A stretch of 7,073 bases of DNA, taken from NCBI GenBank assembly GCA_025450155.1, contig JANWIB010000063.1:1-7073 (forward strand), in the 5' to 3' direction. Shown piece after piece: positions 1 to 6,935 of the stretch. Within the stretch, counting starts at the first letter, position 1; each line of letters begins with the position of its first letter. This DNA comes from Sphingobacteriaceae bacterium. Lineage in GTDB: Bacteria; Bacteroidota; Bacteroidia; Sphingobacteriales; Sphingobacteriaceae. The notes under the pieces were generated by a model. It made no database searches and was not told the origin of the DNA. It was given only the letters and a program-made list of their open reading frames with translations. The translations under genes were made by a program, and so were the position numbers.

Positions 1-768
1 GGGACATATAGCCCCAATGAATTTGCGATAGATGGAACTTTTGCCCGAAAGTTTGGTGAAGGACTTTCTCTGGGAACGGCTATTCGATTCATTTATTCTA
101 ATTTAGCCAATGGACAATTTTCAAGCGGGCAGCAAACTAAACCAGGAACTGCTTTGGCAGCCGATGTTTCTGCGTATTTTAAAACAGAAACTCAATTACT
201 GGGAAAAGATGCTTTATTTTCGGCTGGGGCAAACATATCTAATATTGGTAATAAAATAAGTTATATTGAAGGAGGGAATAGATTATTTCTTCCAACTAAT
301 ATGAAATTAGGTGCAGCAAGTACATTTTATCTAGATGATTTAAGTGAATTTACCTTTACTCTTGATTTAAATAAGCTGCTTGTTCCCACGCCACCGGTAT
401 ACCAGTTGAACGATGATGGCACCAGAAAGATTATTGCAGGTCGGGATCCTTCGGATTTATCTGTTCCAGCAGCAATTTTCGGCTCATTTGCCGATGCTCC
501 GGGAGGAGGTACTGAGGAATTTAAAGAGATTAGCTATTCAGTCGGAACGGAATACTGGTATAATAAACAATTCGCTTTACGTGCGGGATATTTCTATGAA
601 AATCCGAGTAAAGGCGATCGCCGATACCTTACTTTAGGTGCTGGAGTAAAATATAATATTTTTAACCTGGATTTTGCTTACCTTCTGGCTAGTCAGCAGC
701 AAAGCCCCTTAGCCAATACCTTACGCTTTTCTTTATTATTTAATTTTAGCGCTTCGAAAAAGAAATAG
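1..768 (+). CDS. porV: Type IX secretion outer-membrane protein PorV (LptO), 5'-truncated
   Basis: The reading frame is open from the first base, so this is the C-terminal 255 residues of a protein that in this family is usually about 380-400 residues; the true start lies outside the window. The sequence alternates polar and hydrophobic residues as in a FadL-like beta-barrel. It carries family-like stretches, including NISNIGNKISY (about residues 78-88) and a C-terminal PLANTLRFSLLFNF strand, followed by a short lysine-rich tail. PorV homologues are known to shuttle type IX cargo from the translocon to the PorU sortase complex and to be needed for surface attachment of cargo with conserved C-terminal domains. 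An internal TTG at 154 is codon 52, not a start. ispF follows 23 bases later on the same strand, suggesting co-transcription. PorU is often encoded just upstream in Bacteroidota but cannot be checked here. The family call is from recalled motifs; PorQ or a generic FadL-like protein is the less likely alternative. Confidence 0.87.
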   Translation, partial: GTYSPNEFAIDGTFARKFGEGLSLGTAIRFIYSNLANGQFSSGQQTKPGTALAADVSAYFKTETQLLGKDALFSAGANISNIGNKISYIEGGNRLFLPTNMKLGAASTFYLDDLSEFTFTLDLNKLLVPTPPVYQLNDDGTRKIIAGRDPSDLSVPAAIFGSFADAPGGGTEEFKEISYSVGTEYWYNKQFALRAGYFYENPSKGDRRYLTLGAGVKYNIFNLDFAYLLASQQQSPLANTLRFSLLFNFSASKKK

Positions 769-791
769 GAGCAGATATTTTTTACAATGAA

Positions 792-1274
792 ATGGCGAAA
801 ATCAAGGTAGGATTTGGATTTGATGTTCATCAATTAAAAGTAGATCATCCGTTTATTTTGGGCGGGGTAAATTTGGAGCATCACTCCGGTGCTTTCGGCC
901 ACTCAGATGCAGATGTATTGCTCCATGCCATTTGCGATGCCTTGCTGGGCGCTGCAAATCTTGGGGATATTGGCTCTCATTTTTCAAATACAGATGCCCG
1001 TTGGAAAGGGATTAGCAGCTTATTATTATTAAAAGAATGCGTTCGCCTGTTGAGTGAAAAGGGGTGGATTATTGGAAATATTGATGCCATGATTTGTCTG
1101 GAAGCTCCCAAAATAAATCCACACATACCAGAAATGAAAAAGAATATTGCCGAAGCGATAAAGATAAGTGAAGAAGATATTTCAATAAAAGCCACTACAA
1201 ATGAAAAAATGGGTTTTATTGGGAGAGAAGAAGGGATAGTTGCCTATGCAGTTTGTTTGATAGAGAAGCGTTAG
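792..1274 (+). CDS. ispF: 2-C-methyl-D-erythritol 2,4-cyclodiphosphate synthase
   Basis: IspF converts CDP-methylerythritol 2-phosphate to the 2,4-cyclodiphosphate with release of CMP, a cytoplasmic step of the MEP route to isoprenoid precursors. The 160-residue product matches the family length. Visible active-site elements are the metal ligands Asp11 and His13 in GFGFDVH and His45 after HSDADV (37-42), the GDIG segment with Asp59, the APKINPHIPEM region (105-115), and the CMP-binding KATTNEKMGF segment (133-142). All key residues expected from the E. coli enzyme are present, so it should be active as the usual trimer. ATG 792 is chosen because the product begins MAKIKVGFGFDVH, directly at the conserved N terminus; no strong Shine-Dalgarno is seen. 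No separate promoter is seen in the 23-base gap after porV, so it probably shares that transcript. Its TAG stop overlaps the stop of a small convergent gene. Confidence 0.97.
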   Translation: MAKIKVGFGFDVHQLKVDHPFILGGVNLEHHSGAFGHSDADVLLHAICDALLGAANLGDIGSHFSNTDARWKGISSLLLLKECVRLLSEKGWIIGNIDAMICLEAPKINPHIPEMKKNIAEAIKISEEDISIKATTNEKMGFIGREEGIVAYAVCLIEKR

Positions 1275-1435
1275 TTGTTTTTTTCTTCAGGTATATGCAT
1301 ATCAGAAAAATCAATACCACACTTGCAATTTTGTCCACAACTGTGTTTAGCCTGAAAATTCCTGTAGACCATTCTTGCCAGATAAAACAATGCTACAAGA
1401 AATAAACCAATAACCAGTAGTCCCTGAACGCCCAT
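1271..1435 (-). CDS. Small Cys-rich single-pass membrane protein, FeoB-associated type
   Basis: This 54-residue reading frame encodes an N-terminal hydrophobic helix (about residues 5-20, LLVIGLFLVALFYLA within it), then a basic stretch with Arg21, Arg25 and Lys30. A cysteine cluster follows, HSCGQNCKCG, with Cys33, Cys37 and Cys39, and then an acidic/polar tail ending EEKNN. This layout matches the small proteins annotated in many bacteria as FeoB-associated Cys-rich membrane proteins, whose role is thought to concern ferrous iron uptake or metal handling but is not established. No feoA or feoB is present here, so the iron link is inference from architecture only. Coding is supported by the clean helix-plus-cysteine plan, an ATG start and a perfect Bacteroidota -7 box just upstream. 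Its TAA overlaps the ispF stop by 4 bases (TTAG), tail to tail. The message may be leaderless because the -7 box ends only 4 bases before the ATG. Confidence 0.7.
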   Translation of the reverse strand: MGVQGLLVIGLFLVALFYLARMVYRNFQAKHSCGQNCKCGIDFSDMHIPEEKNN

Positions 1436-1439
1436 AAAG

Positions 1440-1473
1440 CAAAGATAATAGATATTTCTTGCTGATTGTCAAT
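1440..1473 (-). promoter_or_regulatory. Candidate Bacteroidota promoter for the small Cys-rich gene
   Basis: Read on the - strand, TATCTTTG (1447 down to 1440) matches the phylum's -7 consensus TAnnTTTG exactly. An ATTG lies 22 bases upstream (1473 to 1470) as a partial -33 element (consensus TTTG, spacing near 19-21). The predicted transcript start would fall at or within a few bases of the ATG at 1435. The spacing is slightly long, so the call rests mostly on the -7 box. Confidence 0.5.
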
Positions 1474-1518
1474 TTAACTTCAAGATTGCCAAGTCCTTAA
1501 AATCCCAGATTAAAACCC

Positions 1519-1526
1519 TACCTTTG
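1519..1526 (+). promoter_or_regulatory. Candidate -7 promoter box for typA
   Basis: TACCTTTG matches the Bacteroidota -7 consensus TAnnTTTG and lies 25 bases before the typA ATG, predicting a leader of about 20 bases. No TTTG is visible at the usual -33 distance; the nearest ATTG (1485-1488) is 30 bases upstream, too far. The call rests on the -7 box and its placement in the short divergent intergenic region. Confidence 0.5.
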
Positions 1527-1551
1527 CGAAAAATTTGAAAGGCATAGTTTG

Positions 1552-3357
1552 ATGCAGAATATTAGAAATATTGCGATTATCGCACACGTTGACCACGGGA
1601 AAACTACACTGGTTGACAAAATTTTACATAGTTGCGCCATTTTCCGGGATAACCAGGAAACAGGCGAGCTTATCCTGGATAATAATGATTTAGAGCGGGA
1701 GAGAGGGATCACAATTGTATCAAAAAACGTATCTGTTAAATATAAGGATGTAAAGATTAACATTATTGATACGCCCGGTCACGCGGATTTTGGTGGCGAA
1801 GTGGAGCGGGTCTTAAAAATGGCCGATGGGGTATTATTACTTTGCGATGCCTTTGAAGGCGCCATGCCTCAAACTCGTTTTGTAACACAAAAAGCGCTTT
1901 CTTTAGGTTTGAAGCCCATTGTGGTGGTAAATAAGGTAGATAAAGAAAACTGCCGTCCGGAAGAAGTTTACGAACAAATATTTGAATTGTTCTTCAATCT
2001 TGAAGCAACCGAAGATCAGCTTGATTTTCCGGTTATCTACGGTTCATCTAAACAAGGATGGATGAGTACAGATTACAAAGTTCCTACGGATAATATTTTC
2101 TCTTTAATGGATGCCATTTTGGAAAATATCCCCGCTGCACCAATGAATGAAGGAACCTTGCAGATGCAGATTACTTCGTTGGATTATTCTTCATTTGTAG
2201 GGCGTATTGCTATTGGCCGCGTTGCAAGGGGAATTATCAGAGAAAACCAACCGATATCTTTGGTAAAACGCGATGGCAAAATTCAGAAATCCCGTATTAA
2301 AGAACTCTATACGTTTGAAGGTTTAGGAAAAGTAAAAGTTCAGGAAGTAAAATCGGGTGATATTTGTGCAGTGGTAGGCATCGAGGGCTTTGAAATTGGC
2401 GATACTATTGCCGATTTTGATAATCCGGAGCAATTGGCTGTTATCAAAATTGATGAACCAACCATGAACATGTTGTTCACCATTAATAACTCTCCGTTTT
2501 TTGGCAAAGAAGGAAAATTTGTTACCTCTCAACGTTTACGCGAACGTTTATACAAAGAGATGGAGAAAAACTTGGCATTAAAAGTGGTAGAAACGGAATC
2601 TCCAGACTCCTATTTAGTATATGGACGTGGAATCCTTCATTTATCGGTTTTGATTGAAACCATGCGTCGTGAAGGCTATGAGTTACAGGTAGGACAGCCG
2701 CAGGTAATCATAAAACAGATTGATGGAGTGAAATGTGAGCCTATTGAGACTTTAATTGTTGATGTTCCTGGAGATGTGTCTGGTAAAGTTATCGAGCTGG
2801 TGACCCAACGTAAGGGCGAATTGTTGGTAATGGAACCTAAAGGAGATTTACAGCACCTGGAATTTGAAATCCCTTCACGCGGTATCATAGGCTTACGCAA
2901 TAATGTGCTAACTGCTACCGCTGGAGAGGCCATTATGGCCCATCGCTTTAAATCATACGAACCTTGGAAGGGTCAAATTCCCGGAAGGTTAAGTGGTGTG
3001 TTAGTTTCCATGGAAAAAGGCCAAACTACGGCTTACTCTATTGATAAATTACAGGATCGTGGTCGTTTCTTTGTAGATCCGGGTGTAGATATTTATGAAG
3101 GACAAATTGTGGGCGAACATATCCGGGATAACGATTTGGTGGTTAACCTGGTTAAAGGAAAGCAGTTAACCAATATGCGTGCCTCCGGAAGTGATGACAA
3201 CGTTCGTATTGCTCCGGCCATTAAATTTTCCTTAGAAGAAGCGATGGAATACATCCAGGCAGATGAATATATTGAGGTGACTCCTCAAAGTATGCGCTTG
3301 CGTAAAATTTATCTTACCGAAAATGAGCGTAAGATTAACGCGAAGAAATTTGTATAA
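1552..3357 (+). CDS. typA: Translational GTPase TypA/BipA
   Basis: TypA is a ribosome-binding GTPase of the EF-G/LepA superfamily, linked in other bacteria to 50S assembly at low temperature and to stress responses. The 601-residue product matches the usual size of about 600-615. GTPase motifs are complete: G1 AHVDHGKT (11-18), G2 RGIT (51-54), G3 DTPGH (73-77), G4 NKVD (127-130) and G5 GSS (164-166). The EF-Tu-like domain 2 follows (about 200-290), then the EF-G-like domains III and V and the TypA-specific C-terminal domain, with the conserved PSRGIIGLRN and GQIPGRLSGVLVS stretches. ATG 1552 is preferred to the TTG at 1549 immediately before it, since homologues begin MxNIRNIAIIAHVDHGKTTL. 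The gene stands alone, between a divergent small gene and a convergent flippase gene, with its own -7 box and a terminator 20 bases after its stop. No defects are seen. Confidence 0.97.
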   Translation: MQNIRNIAIIAHVDHGKTTLVDKILHSCAIFRDNQETGELILDNNDLERERGITIVSKNVSVKYKDVKINIIDTPGHADFGGEVERVLKMADGVLLLCDAFEGAMPQTRFVTQKALSLGLKPIVVVNKVDKENCRPEEVYEQIFELFFNLEATEDQLDFPVIYGSSKQGWMSTDYKVPTDNIFSLMDAILENIPAAPMNEGTLQMQITSLDYSSFVGRIAIGRVARGIIRENQPISLVKRDGKIQKSRIKELYTFEGLGKVKVQEVKSGDICAVVGIEGFEIGDTIADFDNPEQLAVIKIDEPTMNMLFTINNSPFFGKEGKFVTSQRLRERLYKEMEKNLALKVVETESPDSYLVYGRGILHLSVLIETMRREGYELQVGQPQVIIKQIDGVKCEPIETLIVDVPGDVSGKVIELVTQRKGELLVMEPKGDLQHLEFEIPSRGIIGLRNNVLTATAGEAIMAHRFKSYEPWKGQIPGRLSGVLVSMEKGQTTAYSIDKLQDRGRFFVDPGVDIYEGQIVGEHIRDNDLVVNLVKGKQLTNMRASGSDDNVRIAPAIKFSLEEAMEYIQADEYIEVTPQSMRLRKIYLTENERKINAKKFV

Positions 3358-3377
3358 ATAAATTACATAGTAAGACT

Positions 3378-3404
3378 CAAAGAAGGGTGTACCCTTTTTC
3401 TTTT
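3378..3404. terminator. Bidirectional rho-independent terminator between typA and flippase
   Basis: A stem formed by AAGAAGGG (3380-3387) and CCCTTTTT (3392-3399) closes a TGTA loop, with one G-T pair. On the + strand it is followed by a T-rich tract interrupted by one C, as expected for typA termination. On the - strand the flank reads CTTCTTTGAG, less T-rich but still usable for the convergent flippase gene. The stem has only three G-C pairs, so it is of moderate strength. Confidence 0.6.
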
Positions 3405-3421
3405 GAAGTTATATTAATCTT

Positions 3422-4897
3422 TTACGGGATATATTTTCTCAAGTAATTGTTTAGTAGGCTTCTTATGTCTGTAGAAAAATGGAGGAAGTGATTAGCCACT
3501 AAATAGACGGTAGTAATAATACCGGTTCGGATAATTGTATCCCAAACAAAATTTGCCAAAGGAGGAATCAGAAGATTGAGGTAATAAATGCAGACCGCTG
3601 TAATAATTAACAAAGGAGATTTAACAGTAAAGGGTTGCATTTTATACAGAAATAAAATAAAAAGGTATCTGAAAAGATTAAAAGCCAGAAACGTTATAGC
3701 GGCTGCAATGGCGGCTCCTGTAATTCCGTAGAGGGGAATAAGTATCAGGTTAGCAATAATAGTGACCCCAATTAAAGCGAGATAAAATAAAGAATCATAT
3801 TTAAAGTGCTTGGAAGTGGTAACTATTACCCCGTTTATTCCCGTAGCAGAATCTATGACATTTGCCACCCCTATAAAGAAAATGACGTATTTGCCCCGTT
3901 CAAATTCTGGGGGAAGCAATTTAAATATATTATCCACATTGGCCCAAATAATAAGGAAAATAAATAAAGCGGCCCAAAGCTGATTGATACAGCTTTTCTC
4001 ATAGATATTCTTGATATTGCTCAAATCATTGTTTTTCCAGGATTCTGAAACAACGGTATAAGCAATACTATACAGAGAACGTGCTGGTAAACTGATAACC
4101 ATCCCGAAATAATAAGCGATGGTATAAACCCCGGTATCGCCCAGTCCAAATTTTTCATTGATCATATACTTATCAATGTTTTCAACGATAATTGGTGCCG
4201 AACCGGTAAGAATTGCAAAAGAACAAATGCGTATAAGCATCTTTCTAACGTCCTTATTAAGAAACTGGAAATTTGGCTTTAAGGAAAATTCATTGCTATT
4301 TATCAATCGCATAGCCATGATCCCCGCAGGTAAAATATTCGCCAGCAACCATATTCCTATAAATGAGTTAAAATTTACCAGCTTAAAAAAGATTAGAAGA
4401 ACAGCCATCAAAATAAAAAGCCGTTTGGTAAATTCTCTTAAAATACGCCCCGTAGTGGTATCGTACAGCATACGGGCGTACAGATCGAACACATTAAAAA
4501 TCAGTGTAAAAAAAGTGAGTGGAAGCAGGTACCAAAAATACTCTGAAAATAAAGTAGATTTTTGAGCTTCCTGATTAATAAGTTGATCTTTAAAGACATA
4601 AATCAATACAGAAAATAAAGTAAAGCCTACAAGAGAAACTATACTCGCTAAGGATAAATAACCATTATGATGATTTTCCCGATTCCTGAAGTAAGGAAAA
4701 TACCTGCCGGTAGCATTAAATCCTAAAATACTGAATTGAGCAAACATTTGTGAAAATGAGGTTAGAATCCCTATCAAGCCTATTTGTTCAGAAGTTAAGG
4801 CATGGGGCTGCAAAAAATTCAAGGTAACGAATCCAACAAACACCCCGAGATATGAATAGAAGGTTCCCTTTATTGTTTGTTGCTGTATTATTCCCAT
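3422..4897 (-). CDS. Wzx-like polysaccharide flippase (MOP superfamily)
   Basis: This 491-residue integral membrane protein has about 14 predicted helices (roughly 12-30, 37-58, 82-102, 119-139, 158-174, 178-198, 222-240, 256-276, 306-322, 336-356, 368-389, 392-417, 428-446, 454-472). This is the plan of polysaccharide-biosynthesis/export proteins in the MOP superfamily, which move lipid-linked glycans from the cytoplasmic to the periplasmic face. The N terminus MGIIQQQTIKGTFYSYLGV and the pattern EN(I)DKYMI..FG...TGVYTIAYYFG (239-264) are typical of this family. ATG 4897 is preferred: an upstream in-frame ATG at 4954 would add 19 residues lacking the family start and would run into the divergent glycosyltransferase gene. 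The substrate is unknown; the two adjacent glycosyltransferases point to a surface polysaccharide or glycolipid. MATE-type drug export is unlikely given length and context. Confidence 0.88.
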   Translation of the reverse strand: MGIIQQQTIKGTFYSYLGVFVGFVTLNFLQPHALTSEQIGLIGILTSFSQMFAQFSILGFNATGRYFPYFRNRENHHNGYLSLASIVSLVGFTLFSVLIYVFKDQLINQEAQKSTLFSEYFWYLLPLTFFTLIFNVFDLYARMLYDTTTGRILREFTKRLFILMAVLLIFFKLVNFNSFIGIWLLANILPAGIMAMRLINSNEFSLKPNFQFLNKDVRKMLIRICSFAILTGSAPIIVENIDKYMINEKFGLGDTGVYTIAYYFGMVISLPARSLYSIAYTVVSESWKNNDLSNIKNIYEKSCINQLWAALFIFLIIWANVDNIFKLLPPEFERGKYVIFFIGVANVIDSATGINGVIVTTSKHFKYDSLFYLALIGVTIIANLILIPLYGITGAAIAAAITFLAFNLFRYLFILFLYKMQPFTVKSPLLIITAVCIYYLNLLIPPLANFVWDTIIRTGIITTVYLVANHFLHFSTDIRSLLNNYLRKYIP

Positions 4898-4906
4898 GAA
4901 TAAAAG

Positions 4907-4937
4907 TTTAGTGCTTGGGTATAAAATAATATTTTTG
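4907..4937 (+). promoter_or_regulatory. Candidate promoter for the glycosyltransferase pair
   Basis: TATTTTTG (4930-4937) matches TAnnTTTG exactly, and TTTA (4907-4910) lies 19 bases upstream, one mismatch from the -33 TTTG. The ATG at 4948 follows only 10 bases after the box, so the 5' leader would be about 4-6 bases. The surrounding DNA is very AT-rich, which raises the chance of a random match. Confidence 0.45.
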
Positions 4938-4947
4938 ATACCGAAAG

Positions 4948-5964
4948 ATGGCAAAGATAAAATATAATGTTTGTGTATTAACAGTTACCTATGGCAACCG
5001 CTGGCAATTTTTAAAAGAAGTAATACACCGTGTTTTATCATTTGATGAGGTAAGCCGGGTAATTATTGCTGATAATGCTTCAACCTATTCTTTAAGGGAT
5101 GAAATAGTAAGGTTATTCGATAACCGGGTACACGTATTACACTTAAAAGACAATACGGGCTCTGCCGGTGGCTACGAAGCCACAATAAAATACGCTAAGG
5201 AAAACACCAATGCTGATTTCTTTTGGTTGTTAGATGACGATAATCTTCCGGAGGAAAATGCACTACAGATATTGTTAGACCAATGGGAACAGATACAGGG
5301 TGATGCAACCAAAAAAGCCCTGTATTGCCTCCGTCCAGATCGAGCGGTCCACATAAAAATTGCTCAGGGTCAAAATCCTTACAACTACTATCTTGTTCCC
5401 GATAATTTTTTTGGTTTTAGCGTTTTTAGAATATTTAAAAACCAATACCGGAAATTCAAAGAGGTATTTCTTCAAAGGACAAGAATTGCTCTTATGGAGC
5501 GGGTAATCATGCCTTATGTTCCATATGGAGGCTTGTTTATTCATCATTCTATGATCAACACCATCGGCTATCCAAATAAACAGTTCTATTTATATGTAGA
5601 CGATTCTGAATTCACCTACAGAATAACCCAAAATGGAGGAACCATCTGGATGATATCATCCTCCAAAATTATTGATATTGATAAATCGCAGGGAATTGGA
5701 TATAAGACAAAGCTTTTTCATTCATCCATACTGGATTTGTGGAGCTTTAGAAGTTATTACCTTATTCGTAATACAATTTATTTTAATACTGCTGTTGCAA
5801 TTAAGAACAGATTTGTTTTTTCTGTAAACAAAATTTTGTTTTTAAGCATTTTGAAAGTTCAAAGTCTTATCACCAACCAATCTAAAGAATATAAAAAAGT
5901 GCTACATGCAATAAACGATGGTTTAAATGGAAATCTTGGTAAAGCCGACCCGAAAAAACTATAG
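4948..5964 (+). CDS. Family 2 glycosyltransferase, GlfT2/rhamnosyltransferase-like
   Basis: This 338-residue cytoplasmic enzyme has a GT-A fold typical of COG1216-type transferases. It starts with VCVLTVTYGNR (8-18), followed by IIADNAS (39-45), the DNTGSAGG donor-site motif (68-75), and LLDDDN (94-99) as the metal-binding DxD equivalent. PYGGLFIHH (192-200) is probable acceptor-site sequence. YVDDSEF (216-222) resembles the catalytic-base region of galactofuranosyl- and rhamnosyltransferases, and RSYYLIRN (268-275) is also common in that group. This supports transfer of a sugar from a nucleotide donor to a growing lipid-linked glycan, perhaps galactofuranose or rhamnose, but the sugar cannot be fixed from sequence. 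ATG 4948 is a natural start directly before the first beta-strand. The gene diverges from the flippase with 50 bases between their starts. Another glycosyltransferase gene follows 56 bases downstream, presumably co-transcribed. Confidence 0.88.
   Translation: MAKIKYNVCVLTVTYGNRWQFLKEVIHRVLSFDEVSRVIIADNASTYSLRDEIVRLFDNRVHVLHLKDNTGSAGGYEATIKYAKENTNADFFWLLDDDNLPEENALQILLDQWEQIQGDATKKALYCLRPDRAVHIKIAQGQNPYNYYLVPDNFFGFSVFRIFKNQYRKFKEVFLQRTRIALMERVIMPYVPYGGLFIHHSMINTIGYPNKQFYLYVDDSEFTYRITQNGGTIWMISSSKIIDIDKSQGIGYKTKLFHSSILDLWSFRSYYLIRNTIYFNTAVAIKNRFVFSVNKILFLSILKVQSLITNQSKEYKKVLHAINDGLNGNLGKADPKKL
4952..4959 (-). promoter_or_regulatory. Possible -7 box for the flippase inside the glycosyltransferase gene
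   Basis: Read on the - strand this is TATCTTTG, an exact TAnnTTTG match and the same octamer as at the small Cys-rich gene. It would start the flippase message near 4946, giving a leader of about 50 bases. No -33 TTTG or TTG is visible at the right distance upstream, and the bases are also codons 2-4 of the divergent gene, so the match could be chance. Confidence 0.25.
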
Positions 5965-6020
5965 AGGATATGTATCTTAGATTGAGTTGTTTTATTATTT
6001 CGTTTCTTTATGCAATAACT

Positions 6021-6935
6021 ATGCAAAACTTTGCCCCAATAGCCTTATTTGTCTATAATCGTCCGGAACATACTCGCCGTACCTTGAAATTTCTTCAGCA
6101 AAACGTAGGAGTGGAAGAATCGCGATTATTTGTTTTTTCTGACGGGCCTAAACAAGCAAAAGATAAAGAAAAAGTTAAGGAGGTGCGGGAAGTTTTGAAA
6201 ACTATTGAAGGATTTCGTTCGGTAGAGGTTATTGAGCGGAAAACTAATTTAGGTTTAGCGAATTCGATTATAGATGGCGTGACCAAGCTGGTGAATGAAT
6301 ATGAAAAGGTAATTGTTTTTGAGGATGATCTGATCTCATCCCCTTATACCTTGCAATATTTTAATGATGCGTTAAGACGCTATGAAAACGAGGAAAAAGT
6401 GATGCATATCGGAGCTTACATGTATCCTATAGAAGCTACACAACTGCCTCAAACCTTTTTCTTCCGGGCTGCTACCAGTTGGGGCTGGGCTACTTGGAGG
6501 CGATCCTGGAACCATTTCGAACCCAATATTGATAAACTAATCGGCCAGTTTACTACTCCTCTGAAACATGAAGTTTCTATTGAAGGTACCATGAATTTTT
6601 GGAAACAGATTTTGGAGTTTAAAGCCGGAAAAAATAATTCGTGGGCTATTCGCTGGTATGCCTCTATGTTTTTAAAAGGAGGGCTTGCTTTGCATCCGGC
6701 ACAGTCCTTGGTCAATAATATTGGGCATGACGGTACCGGCGTCCATTCTGGAGTAAATGATATTTATACAGTTCAAATAGGCCCCAACCCAATTACAAAA
6801 TTTCCCGATAAAATTGAGGAGGATAAAAAAGTATATGAGATTATCAGGAATTTTCTTCGTAAGCGCAAGGGAACCTTGTTGCAACGGGTTATCCGGTTTA
6901 TCAAAGGAAAATATGGTTCCGTAAAAGTTCAATAA
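6021..6935 (+). CDS. Glycosyltransferase, GNT-I/GT2-like, EDD and SWGWATW motifs
   Basis: This 304-residue enzyme opens with APIALFVYNRPEHTRRTL (5-22), the usual N terminus of a bacterial group related to N-acetylglucosaminyltransferase I (GNT-I) and GT2 enzymes. Further landmarks are VFSDGPK (38-44), the NLGLANSI donor-site stretch (76-83), VFEDDL (99-104) as the EDD metal/nucleotide-sugar motif, and SWGWATWRRSW (153-163), a signature of this group. NNIGHDGTGVHSG (232-244) completes the set. It probably transfers a sugar onto a lipid-linked glycan or surface glycoconjugate; donor and acceptor are unknown. ATG 6021 is preferred since it places the conserved strand at the N terminus. An in-frame ATG at 5970 would add a hydrophobic 17-residue extension (MYLRLSCFIISFLYAIT) and lies after an AGGA only 2 bases away, too close for a good ribosome site. 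Its stop runs directly into a terminator stem. The C-terminal 25 residues are strongly basic. Confidence 0.85.
   Translation: MQNFAPIALFVYNRPEHTRRTLKFLQQNVGVEESRLFVFSDGPKQAKDKEKVKEVREVLKTIEGFRSVEVIERKTNLGLANSIIDGVTKLVNEYEKVIVFEDDLISSPYTLQYFNDALRRYENEEKVMHIGAYMYPIEATQLPQTFFFRAATSWGWATWRRSWNHFEPNIDKLIGQFTTPLKHEVSIEGTMNFWKQILEFKAGKNNSWAIRWYASMFLKGGLALHPAQSLVNNIGHDGTGVHSGVNDIYTVQIGPNPITKFPDKIEEDKKVYEIIRNFLRKRKGTLLQRVIRFIKGKYGSVKVQ

Noticed and set aside
787..810. A 7-codon frame starting 5 bases before ispF and overlapping its start out of frame
   Set aside because: Too short to support a leader-peptide claim, with no ribosome site or regulatory structure; most likely chance.
1549..1551. TTG as the typA start
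   Set aside because: It directly precedes an ATG that matches the conserved family N terminus.
2676..2933. Antisense open frames within typA (also 2323-2532 and 1518-1763)
   Set aside because: They lie opposite strongly conserved typA coding sequence and have no plausible start signals or protein features.
4158..4565. A 135-codon + strand open frame inside the flippase gene
   Set aside because: It is antisense to a well-supported 14-helix flippase, shows no recognisable family features, and has no promoter box of its own; it is a shadow of the real frame.
4898..4954. An upstream flippase start at 4954 that would overlap the divergent gene by 7 bases
   Set aside because: The added 19 residues lack the family N terminus, whereas ATG 4897 begins at the typical MGIIQxQ(S/T)IKG segment.
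792..4962. IspF and the first glycosyltransferase both begin MAKIK, as if sharing an N-terminal tag
   Set aside because: Codons differ and the proteins are unrelated beyond five common residues, so this is coincidence.
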